Shown one piece after another: positions 45,968 to 55,620 of a stretch of 64,000 bases of DNA. The DNA is taken from the NCBI GenBank assembly GCA_039583875.1, contig CM077165.1, positions 69,490,757 to 69,554,756 of the forward strand, given 5' to 3'. Numbering within the stretch: position 1 is the first letter of the stretch; every line of letters starts with the position of its first letter. A program made the translations under genes and the position numbers. This DNA comes from Platanthera guangdongensis (Eukaryota; Streptophyta; Magnoliopsida; Asparagales; Orchidaceae). Under the pieces are notes generated by a model. The model did not search any database. It worked only from the letters and a program-made list of their open reading frames with translations, and was not told where the DNA came from.

Positions 45968-46355
45968 GTTGCAAGGCTGGAAACTATCAGAATATTTCTT
46001 GCATATACAACATACAAGAAATTCAAAGTCTACCAAATGGATGTGAAGAGTGCCCTTCTAAATGAAGAACTCAAAGAGGAAGTTTATGTCGAACAACCAC
46101 CAGGATTTATCACTCCAACTCATCCCTCTTTTTTCTTTAAATAGTATAAAGCTCTCTATGTTCTAAAGCAAGCTCCAAGAGCTTGGTATAAGACCCTAGC
46201 TAGCTTTCTTTTAGAACATAAGTTCTCTAGGGGCATTGTAGATCGGACTTCGTTTACTAGACATCATAAAAACAAAATTTTGAGAGTACAAATATATGTA
46301 GATGACATTATTTTTGGCTCTACTGATTCCAAACTATGCAAAAGATTTTCTAATC
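45968..46355 (+). pseudogene. H: copia RT fragment flanking G1
   Basis: Begins directly at the G1 LTR end. The translation runs [43 protein letters not shown], a TAG, then [11 protein letters not shown] and [14 protein letters not shown]. It is closest in form to the S2 and B RTs. G1 seems to have inserted into this gene; the 5' half would lie left of the window. Homology stops at about 46355. Confidence 0.8.
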
Positions 46356-46580
46356 TGAAGCTACCGCCGTGCGTTTGCATACTACTGCCGCGCGATAGTT
46401 TCAAAATCGACATCCTCTACAAGCCACTATCCAAACTGCCCACTCAGGTACTACCACCTGTACCGCTACCGCCCCATGGTACCCTTCTACCCCATACGTT
46501 ATCTCACCGAGCACCATGACAAATAATTCAGCGGGGCTATTGCTGGCGATATTAGTACTGCTAGGCGATAGCTTGCCGAG
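46356..46580. other. Unidentified 225-bp segment
   Basis: CTACCGCCGTGCG-type words recur, but there is no recognisable coding or LTR structure. It lies between the H fragment and E1. Confidence 0.4.
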
Positions 46581-47575
46581 TGTAACGCCCCTGATTTTTC
46601 GAGGTTTATTTTAATTCCTTTAGTGGCATAGTTTGACGTCAGGGCGTTATGTTGTCGCGTAGTTGACAGGTACCATTGCTGGAGCATGATTTTTGCTCAT
46701 TGTATCCGAGGTTTTGACTTAAAATATTAGCTTGGATAATTTCTAGAGTGTTTTTGAGTTATCCCTTGCGAGCTGGGTTTGTTTTGGAACTCGGTGGAGA
46801 CTTTTTAGGATAGTTGGTGTTTTGGGCATCAGAGAGTTTTTACTCGAGTTTGGGTTATCGGATTTTGATTTCAACTTAGTCGTTGGATTCGTAGCGTCGA
46901 TATTTAGCTACGGTTCAATTTTAGCAGGATTCCGAGTTGGTTTGATTTTCGGGTCTTCTGGATGTTTATTTAGTAATTAATTATAATACAATATTATATT
47001 ACTTGTGTAAGTATAAAGAGTTTTTCAATGTGATGGAAACTGTATTCATCGCCTTCCTCCCGAGCCGTTGAGCTATTTTGCTAAAGAAAAGAACGTCAGA
47101 CGTTTCTTAGTTTTCAACCGCCAATTGCAGGAGTTTTTGTGCTCAAAATCATCTTCGGAGAGTAGATTCGGATTGCTCTCGCCGAGATCTACATGCGTGC
47201 GTGAGTTTTTCTCGTTTCTTGAATTTTTGGACATTAGGTTATGCGGTTTTGGCCCTCTTTTTCCTTGAAAAGTTTTAGGAAGTGTAGCCCAGGTGTTCTT
47301 GCGTCTGTATCCGTGAGGAAGAGCGCTTGTGTGGCCAGATTTCTGGAGTTAGATGCAAGTGTTGATTTATTCCACATGCCAGTCCTTTTTTGTGTGTGAT
47401 TTCTTGTTGTTTCTTCTTCCCTCCTGATAGTTAAAACTCCAAAAATATTTACGGTCACGCGGCGACCCGACGGTTTTATTTAAGTAAAGCGGAAGTGGTT
47501 TTTTTATTTAGAAAACGGGGCGCGCGTATTTATTTATTTTGGATATAAAACGGATGTGATCGAGTTTTAACGAAA
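46581..47575 (+). repeat. E1: probable gypsy LTR fragment
   Basis: Starts TGTAACGCCCCTGATTTTTCG, the usual opening of many plant gypsy LTRs. About 1 kb of non-coding, T-rich sequence follows. No partner LTR, purine tract or primer site is visible, and the 3' limit is arbitrary. Confidence 0.5.
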
Positions 47576-49607
47576 GGAGGCAAGTGCACCTATCGTGAGT
47601 AGTACAGGAGATTCCTGGTGGAATATCGAGGTCATATTGTTCTCGGGGTCGGTTCGATTATTTCTACTCTTCCCTGGAGGGGACTATTATTTTACCGATA
47701 ATTACTTGTCGGGTAATATTATATATATAATAAAAAGACAGAAAACATAAAATGAAAGCATAAAAAGAAAGCTTGAAGGTGGTGCCGATGAAGAGCTTAG
47801 CTCGATGGCACCGAAAAAAACAATTGAACTAAAATATACTTTAAATAAAAAGAGATCCTAAATTTCTAATTAATTAAGGTGGAGACTTGGCCGTGGAGGT
47901 TCCACTAGAATGAGCTCACCTAGCTATAGGGCTATCGCTCACCTGAACGCTAAGACTATTCGACCGAACGTTAGTCCGACGAAGGATTCCTCTTAACGCC
48001 CGTATTACGCTAAGAACCCCGCTATTGGGTGGGGAACCCAATACAGTAGAGTTGGCGCGCCTCCTCCCTCGAGGGTTAGTGCGGAACTCTCTTTGCCAAG
48101 GGGTGATCGGTACATATGCACGACCTCTCGGCTAGCTAGCATATGGACTATGGAAATAGGGCCCACACATCGATTATGTGGTCCTACGCATCGTTTACCC
48201 CGGGCAAACCTTAAGTACTTTTAATTAATTAGAAAACTACAACCTTTAATTATTTTAAGCTATTTTATCTGTCCCAATGCTCTTCGATACCGAGGGCTAA
48301 GAACGGTTAGCCACTTATCGGAATGGGGATGACTTGCGAGGAAAAGCAGAAAATAAAGCAGTAAAGAAAAGCAGTAAAGAAAGTTGTAAAAGAAAGCAGT
48401 AAAGAAAGCTGAAAATTGCAAGTCCTACTCAAACGAGTAGGACTGAAGAAAACTGTAAATTGCGAGTCCCGGCGCAAGCGCGTGGACGGGAGAAAGAAAG
48501 CGGGTCCTACTCAAACGAGTAGGACTAAATAAATGAAACACACGCACACACTCGACATAAAGTAAAACTCACGCACACACTCGACATAAAGTAAAACTCA
48601 CGCACGCACTAATCCTACTCAAATGAGTAGGGAAAATAAAGACCTGCCATTTAACTCGAATGAGTAGGCAGAAATAAAGAAAATTACAAACTCACGCACT
48701 CTACAGAAAGTAAAATAAGCAAGCGCCATTTAACTCTTAACGAGTAGACGGAAATAAATGCGCACAAGTATAGAAATGAAAAAAAACTAAGTTACCTAAA
48801 AATTAAAACAACTGCATTTCTACCGCTAGAATGCGGTAGAAATGCGTAAAAAGCTGAAATAAAAATAAACCGGGCAAAAAGGTTTGCAGATAAACGCAAA
48901 ATGAAATGCCCGAAGAATTGAAATAAATACATTTCTACCGCAAGAATGCGTTAGAAATGCGTAAAAAGAGAACGAAAAGATAAAAGGAGCAAAAGTTATT
49001 GAAATAAAAGCAAAAATGCAAATGCTTGAAAAATTAAAACGATTATGTTTTCATTCTTATAACTCCGTAAAAATGCTAAAAAAGTGAAAATAAACTGAAA
49101 ATAATGAAAACGTTTTACATCCTAAAAAGAAAATATAAGTTAAAAGAAATGAAAATCACTTTGAAATCAGTGTTACAGGTTTATAACAATGAGATAGAAA
49201 GCTATAAAAACCTAATCTAAACAAGTCTAAGTAAAGTTAATGAAAACATTAAAGTAAAAACTATACTCATACACTCACACACGTCTTTTAAAAGAACTAA
49301 AACTAAGTTAAAATAAAAGCAAAAAAGATAAGATTGCATAAGGGATGAAACATAGATGAAGTCCAAGGGTTGTAATGGAAAAAAAACTACAATTGCATTA
49401 ATAAAAAGGGTTATTACAAAGCTAAAAAAGAAGAGAAGGAGGGAGAGAAAATATCTCTTACAACACATTTGGATTTCATCCCAGCAGCATAACACTTATA
49501 CAAAATGGTTCAAAAAAGTGGAACAGGATTACATACAACAAGGGGCTTTATATAGGCAAAATTTTACATGGGACACGCCCTCTGACACAGGCGTGTCAGG
49601 GGGCATG
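47576..49607 (-). repeat. E2, left part: retroelement LTR or flank with hairpins, minus orientation
   Basis: No coding sequence. The stretch GGCAAGTGCACCTATCG near 47580 and the A-rich block 48340-49450 are of a type common beside plant gypsy LTRs. It holds a series of perfect or near-perfect hairpins (48421-48960). TATATAAA lies on the minus strand (plus 49547-49554), followed in plus order by ACACGCC/GGCGTGT palindromes. It is interrupted at 49608 by D and continues at 55621. The element type is not settled. Confidence 0.5.
48421..48960. repeat. Series of small hairpins in E2
   Basis: AGTCCTACTC-aaac-GAGTAGGACT (48421-48444, 10-bp stem). GTCCTACTC-aaac-GAGTAGGAC (48504-48525). CCTACTC-aaat-GAGTAGG (48614-48631). 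GCATTTCTACCGC-tagaat-GCGGTAGAAATGC (48814-48845, 13-bp stem). A near-copy of the last with one mismatch is at 48930-48959. Confidence 0.93.
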
Positions 49608-50829
49608 TGATGGAGACGATGACCCTCAACATGATGATGATGGTACCGACACGCTTACGGACGATGGTGCTTCTCCAATCAAAGACGTGCGTCGTCGCAA
49701 CAACCATTTTGATAAACGCCATAGCCGTTACAACCTTCGCCCGCGGCGCCATAATAATTAATTAATACATATAATTATTCTATTATAAGTATTAATTAAA
49801 TATTATCATGTTTTCTTTATTCAATATTTGTTTGTTTGGACAATAATTAATTTTTTTGCTTTGTGGGCTGCATATAACCATTATTGTTTGTAAGCCTATA
49901 AATAGGCCATATGGTAGTAGGATTTGATGATTGATAATTGATGATTAAATTTGAAATTTGAAATTTCCCTTGATTTGGAATCTCCTCCTCCCTCTCTCTT
50001 TCCTTCTCCTCTCTATTACCGAAATAGGCTCTCCCCGCCCTTAGGTTCGGCCAACCTTGGAAACGCCGCCCCTCCCCCACTTCTCCTCCCTCTTGGCCGC
50101 CGGTCACCCCCACTCCTCCACCAAGATAAAACGACACTCTTTCACCCTTGCCCCCTCTAAATTCGGCCACCAAAAGATTCACCACCTTTTCTCTCCCTCC
50201 CTCAAGTGGTCGGCCAAAGCAAGAAGACTAGGCCTTGTGGAACTCCAACCCGGCGTGACGCAAGGAACGCAGACAAGTTTCTCTACATCCGCCGTGATTC
50301 CGGTGGAACCGTTGAAGGGCGATCAACTTTTGGCATAGATCAACTCTAGATCTAACTCCGAGCAGGGTAACGAAATTTCTACAAACCTTGAGATTTATTT
50401 TCCCTCTAGATAATTTCTGTGGTGGAAAACGTTGGCGTGCAATTTTGATAGCATTGGAATCATCGTGGTTTTCTTGAACGAATTTTGCGTTTAACCTGAT
50501 TTGTTTAAATTCGAGAAGGCTTGGCGGATCTCGTTTCTTTTTGTTGGGAGAGATCTACCATTTCTTGCGAATCGTATTTTTGGTAGATCCCTTTGGTATA
50601 ACTCCGCTCATTCGGACGCAATAGTCGTCCCTTTAGCTTGATCGAACCTCGGCCTATAGCCGTTGTTCAGTCTCTAATGGATTGGCTACCCGTACGTTAC
50701 CCTTGGATCGCTAAATATTGCAAACGTGTGGGCTGGAATAATCTTTTGTGCGAATCGCAAATTAGTGGGAACGTCGCGAGGGAACCACAATTTTGATAAT
50801 ATTCGTGTCGCGCGTACAACGCTACATCA
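49608..50829 (+). repeat. D 5' LTR (1222 bp)
   Basis: TGATGGAGACGATG...CTACATCA. It pairs with 54393-55615 with a few tens of substitutions. CCTATAAATAGGCC (near 49890), a TATA-like box, occurs in both copies. Confidence 0.95.
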
Positions 50830-50831
50830 AT

Positions 50832-50848
50832 TTGGTATCAAAGCAAGG
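50832..50848 (+). promoter_or_regulatory. D primer-binding site
   Basis: TTGGTATCAAAGCAAGG, two bases after the LTR. It is a tRNA-Met-type site with A for G at one position. Confidence 0.8.
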
Positions 50849-51113
50849 TTCACGTCAATTTTTTAATTGGCACCGTCCCCTGGTTCTTGCACGTCGGCAC
50901 ACACTTCTCGTGTTCATTTTCGAGTCAAAAAAAAATTCAAAAAAAAAAATTTTGCTGGTCTGCCAATAGCGGCCTAGATTTCTTATTTTTCAGTCAAATT
51001 TTTAAACAATTTTTTTTTAATAAACCTCATATTTTTTCCAGCAAGAAAATCTATTTTATATAATTATAATCTTAGTGGCTAAGCGGAAACAATTCCATCT
51101 TTCCTAGAATTAG

Positions 51114-52199
51114 TTGTTCAGGTACCTTTTATTTGCATTCGCACAAAATCCGAATCGAGTGTCCTCTCCGATTCACACTGAAATGGCTTTCGACGTTAAC
51201 GCTTCCAATCGTCCCCTGACTTATCGACACACAAATATTTTTACCTATGATGGTTATGGGGATCCCAAGTATTTTAGATACTGGCTTGAGGGGGTAGAAA
51301 CCTATTTCGAATATAACCAATTGGGCGAATACCTAAAGGTTAATGTAGTCCTAGAGCGGTTAAGAGGTCGAGCCCGCGAGTTTTGGCTGAACGAAGAGAA
51401 AGAACGCAGTGCTGGTAGCTATCCATATGCTTGGCCGCATATGCGAAGAATTCTCTCAGCGAAATTTGATTCCCCCTACCTCCTTAGTACTAACCCGACA
51501 TCTGATAGCCAGTATTGTTATGGCACTAGAACCAAGCCGGATCATAGGAGTGACATATTATCCCAAGATAGGTCCTTTCCCCAGGTTGGTAGAGCTACCC
51601 CTAGCGTACCTGCACCCACTTATAGAGGAAGGGAAACAGTGAGGTCCCTTATCCCGAGTTCTGTACCTGTGACTGCTAGGACTGCCATGAGCCCGCGGGG
51701 TGAGAGTAGTCCTACCCGTAAAGGTAGGCAAACGATTACGACATATGTGTCAAATGGCTCTCCTGATCTTGGCTCTATTGAGCGTCCTACCCCGATTACG
51801 CCCTTAGACCCTATTAAGTCTCTCCCCGAGTGGCTTGAATTAGTCGTTGACTCTCCTATTGAGTCTGAGGCGGTGTCTAGGACTGTGACCGTCACTGAGG
51901 ACGAGGCTGAATATGCTGGCGATTTGAGTGACGATGAGGAGATTGGTTACCCTAGTGACTTGGACGAGGATTTCTCCTCTGAGGAATCGTCTCCTCTTCC
52001 TTTCGGCGATGTTTCTGAGGCGTCTCCCTTGACAGTTATGGAGTCTTCTGATGACCCTGAGTCAGAAGACATTCCGACTGAGTCACCCTATGTTGAGAGC
52101 TTACCTATTACTGATTTAGGTGATGACATGCTAGAACACGAGCTAGTTCCTTCTAGCCCGGAACATATTGAGGTGCCCATTTCTTTAGCTTCCCGGTAG
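51114..52199 (+). CDS. D gag-like protein
   Basis: An open frame of 361 codons. The natural start is probably MAFDVNASNRPLTY at 51183, since the first 23 residues look like leader. A gypsy gag core is visible: FRYWLEGVETYFEYN, LKVNVVLERLRGRAREFW, WPHMRRILSAKF. Then a basic Ser/Pro/Arg region follows, and an acidic Ser/Glu/Asp-rich C-terminal half (residues about 230-360) ending ELVPSSPEHIEVPISLAS. No zinc knuckle is present. It ends with TAG at 52197-52199; further open frames follow after about 150 bp with stops. Confidence 0.75.
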   Translation: MFRYLLFAFAQNPNRVSSPIHTEMAFDVNASNRPLTYRHTNIFTYDGYGDPKYFRYWLEGVETYFEYNQLGEYLKVNVVLERLRGRAREFWLNEEKERSAGSYPYAWPHMRRILSAKFDSPYLLSTNPTSDSQYCYGTRTKPDHRSDILSQDRSFPQVGRATPSVPAPTYRGRETVRSLIPSSVPVTARTAMSPRGESSPTRKGRQTITTYVSNGSPDLGSIERPTPITPLDPIKSLPEWLELVVDSPIESEAVSRTVTVTEDEAEYAGDLSDDEEIGYPSDLDEDFSSEESSPLPFGDVSEASPLTVMESSDDPESEDIPTESPYVESLPITDLGDDMLEHELVPSSPEHIEVPISLASR

Positions 52200-52351
52200 G
52201 TCAATCCAGTCGGATCAGTGCGAGTGAGGATCACAATATTATAATGATTGATCCCGGTTTGGTCGATGGTTCAACGGTGTTGGAAGAGTCACCTTGAGAT
52301 GGATGTTTATCTTGGGACAATCTTAGTGGTGCACATCCGCGAGATAGTTCA

Positions 52352-53878
52352 TTGATATTATCATCGTTGCTTGAGGGTCATAGTAATTTAGATTCTTCTC
52401 GGGATTCGATTTGCCCAACCCTCCATCATGATTTAGACAATGTACCTACTTCGTGGGAAGATTTGGTTAGCGAAGGATATGACGTTTTGGAAGATTTACC
52501 CTGTGTGGGAAGGCTATTTGTGGATGATGGTAGCACTGAGGACCCGATAAACATTTCTTTGATGTTAGCTCCTTCGCCAGAAGCCCAAAATGGATTAGGA
52601 ATTTTTTCGAGTACGATCTTTCCTACTTTTGAGACCAATACTGATTCTGATTTGGACGAATTATCTAGTGGGTTGGAAGACATGTCGGCTGATTTGGTAG
52701 AGTCACCCCGTGATGAATGTTTATCTGATAGTGAGTTAGATGATGACGATCCGGCTGAGTTTTCGGTAAGGACGAATCTACTGTTTGATTTTTCCTTTGA
52801 TTTTGATGGCTTGCACCCGGAGGATTTTTCTTGGACATTAAATCCATGTTTTGACGGTGAGTATGATTTAGTTCCTCCTCCGGAATCGCCCATGTCGACT
52901 CCTCCTCCGGTTCACTTGACTCGATTAGATGACATGTTAGGGAACGAGCTTGTTATTTCTAGCCCGAGATATTTGGAGATGTTTATTTATCTAGCTTCCC
53001 CATTAGACTTACCCAGACGGATGTGTGTGAGCGATTTGTTAGTTGTCACGTTCGGTCTTTCCACTACTTTTCATAGATCTGACTATATTGTTCCTAGGAT
53101 GGACCGTTCATCTGACCGCTTGGCGTTGGGTAAGGCTTCTTTTTGGACTGCTAGTGATTCCATGGCGATGGTACGTTTTGATGTGGTGTCCCCTAGACAC
53201 AATTATTTGCCAAGCCCGGTCGCTTGCATTTATCCTCCGCCTTTTGATGATCCGTGCATGCACACGTTAGTGAATGTAGTTGGGTATGTTGAGTTGTGTC
53301 TCCCGCACTACCTTTCAACTCCGGGAGCATCCAACTCTATAGTTGGTGATGAGCATTTTCCGCAGGCATTTCTTTGTGAAATTTTTAAATCAAAATTTAA
53401 ATCTAAATTTAAAACTATGGCGTTGGACTCCACAGAAATCGTTAATGAATTTAAAGCACCCGTGCCACCAGACTTAGTCCCGTTATTTTCTACTGTTAAC
53501 TCAAGTCATGTTGCACATGGGTTCACCCCACACGGTTCATGGGACCTAATCCTTCCCCATGCTCAGCTAGCTTATAACAAATCGAAAAATAGGTCCACGG
53601 GTCTTTCACCAAATGAAATCGTGCACGGATATAAAGCGCTAGTGCCTCTTGACTTGATTACGTTACTCCCATCCTACAAGTCAAGCCAATTTGCACAAGA
53701 GTTTGCCTCGCATGTCCACCATTTGCATAAGCACATTAGAGATACGCTAGCCACACAATATGCGACTTATCAATCTAATGCTAACGTACATAAGAGGGTG
53801 TATCCTTTTAAAATTGCTGATTTAGTCATGGTGCATCTCATCCCCGAACGGTTGCCTTCGGGAACCATAAAAAATTAG
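52352..53878 (+). pseudogene. D second ORF: acidic region fused to integrase C-terminal part
   Basis: 508 codons. The first 330 are acidic and Ser/Pro/Leu-rich, with no family I recognise. The segment DDMLGNELVISSPRYLEM repeats the end of the preceding gag ORF (DDMLEHELVPSSPEHIEV). From about residue 395 comes the gypsy integrase end: WDLILPHAQLAYNKSKNRSTG, SPNEIVHGYKALVPLDL, then LVMVHLIPERLPSG. A TAG cuts it at 53878. The integrase catalytic core, RT and protease are absent. Confidence 0.75.
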
Positions 53879-54546
53879 CGAATTGGCGAGCTTGTCCATT
53901 TCGAATCTTAAAGAAGTTAGGGGAAAACACATTTTTATTAGAGTTACCCACTGATTGGGTAATTTCCCCTATTTTCAATGTTTCGGATTTAACGCCTTAT
54001 GTTTCTCCACCACTTGAATTGTCTGCCTGTCCGCTTGGGTCCACTGAAATTTCTAATGGGTTTGGGGGTAAGCTTGTTCCTGGATCGCTCTCTACACCGG
54101 TCTCCACTGGAGGTACGTTGGATGTTGATGCAAAAAATTTTTCTCCTTCTCTGATTAACGTTTTTCCAAGGTTCCCCAGGACCACCTTTTTGCCTGACAG
54201 GATTCTTCGAGGCGAAGTGCTCTCCTCTCCAAGTGGTGACATTCGCCGCTACTTGATTCGTTGGTGTGACCGTCCAGCTTCTGATGATTCATGGCTCCCG
54301 AAAGCGGAGGTGGCCTTTTTGGATGATTCTCTTCTACGACAGTACCTTCAAGACAACTCATCGGTGATGAGTACTTTCGAGCGGGGGAGGATTGATGGAG
54401 ACGATGACCCTCAACATGATGATGATGGTACCGACACGCTTACGGACGATGGTGCTTCTCCAATGAAAGACGTGCGTCGCCGCAACAACCATTTTGATAA
54501 ACGCCAAAGCCGTTACAACCTCCGCCCGCGGCGCCATAATAATTAA
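53879..54546 (+). pseudogene. D integrase tail with chromodomain-like segment, running into the 3' LTR
   Basis: After the TAG the homology continues, in part in another frame (54019-54546): ELPTDWVISPIFNVSDLTPY, then GDIRRYLIRWCDRPASDDSW (chromodomain-like). An acidic stretch and a basic end (SRYNLRPRRHNN) follow. The last about 150 bp lie inside the 3' LTR (from 54393). The matching 5' LTR start therefore also carries these codons. Confidence 0.75.
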
Positions 54547-55615
54547 TTAATACATATAATTATTCTATTATAAGTATTAATTAAATATTATCATGTTTTC
54601 TTTTATTCAATATTTGTTTGTTTGGACAATAATTAATTGTTTTGCTTTGTAGGCTGCATATAACCATTATTGTTTGTAAGCCTATAAATAGGCCATGTGG
54701 TAGTAGGATTTGATGATTGATAATTGATGATTAAATTTGAAATTTGAAATTTCCCTTGATTTGGAATCTCCTCCTCCCTCTCTCTTTCCTTCTCCTCTCT
54801 ATTACCGAAATAGGCTCTCCCCTCCCTTAGGTTCGGCCAATCTTGGAAATGCCGCCCCTCCCCCTCTTCTCCTCCCTCTTGGCCGCCGGTCACCCCCACT
54901 CCTCCACCGAGATAAAACGACACTCTTTCACCCTTGCCCCCTCTAAATTCAGCAACCAAAAGATTCACCACCTTTTCTCTCCCTCCCTCAAGTGGTCGGC
55001 CAAAGCAAGAAGACTAGGCCTTGTGGAACTCCAACCCGCGTGATGCAAGGAAGGTGGACAAGTTTCTCTCCATCCGTCGTGATTCTGTGGAACCGTTGAA
55101 GGGCGATCAACTTTTGGCATAGATCAACTCTAGATCTAACTCCGAGCGGGGTAACGAAATTTCTACAAACCTTGAGATTTATTTTCCCTCTAGATAATTT
55201 CTGTGGTGGAAAACGTTGGCGCGCAATTTTGATAGCATTGGAATCATCGTGGTTTTCTTGAACGAATTTTGCATTTAACCTGATTTGTTTAAATTCGAGA
55301 AGGCTTGGCGGGCCTCGTTTCTTTTTGTTGGGAGAGATATACCATTTCTTGCGAATCGTATTTTTTTGGTAGATCCCTTTGGTACAACTCCGCTCATTCG
55401 GACGCAATAGTCGTCCCTTTAGCTTGATCGAACCTCGACCTATAGCCGTTGTTCGGTCTCTAACGGATTGGCTACCCGTACGTTACCCTTGGATCGCTAA
55501 ATATTGCAAACATGTGGGCTGGAATAATCTTCTGTGCGAATCGCAAATTAGTGGGAACGTCGCGAGGGAACCACAATTTTGCTAATATTCGTGTCGCGCG
55601 TACAATGCTATATCA
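54393..55615 (+). repeat. D 3' LTR (1223 bp)
   Basis: Preceded by the purine tract GCGGGGGAGGAT (54381-54392). It ends GCTATATCA and is followed by the TSD GCGTG. Confidence 0.95.
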
Positions 55616-55620
55616 GCGTG

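Larger units (their letters stand above)
49608..55615 (+). mobile_element. D: non-autonomous Ty3/gypsy element with CRM-like ends
   Basis: The LTRs are 49608-50829 and 54393-55615 (TGATGGAGACGATG...ATCA). The flanks GCATG (49603-49607) and GCGTG (55616-55620) form a TSD with one transition. The internal region codes for a gag-like protein, an unusual acidic stretch, and the C-terminal end of integrase with a chromodomain-like segment. Protease, RT and RNase H are missing. TGATG at the LTR start, and coding that runs into the 3' LTR, are features known for plant CRM chromoviruses. That placement is an inference. Confidence 0.92.
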
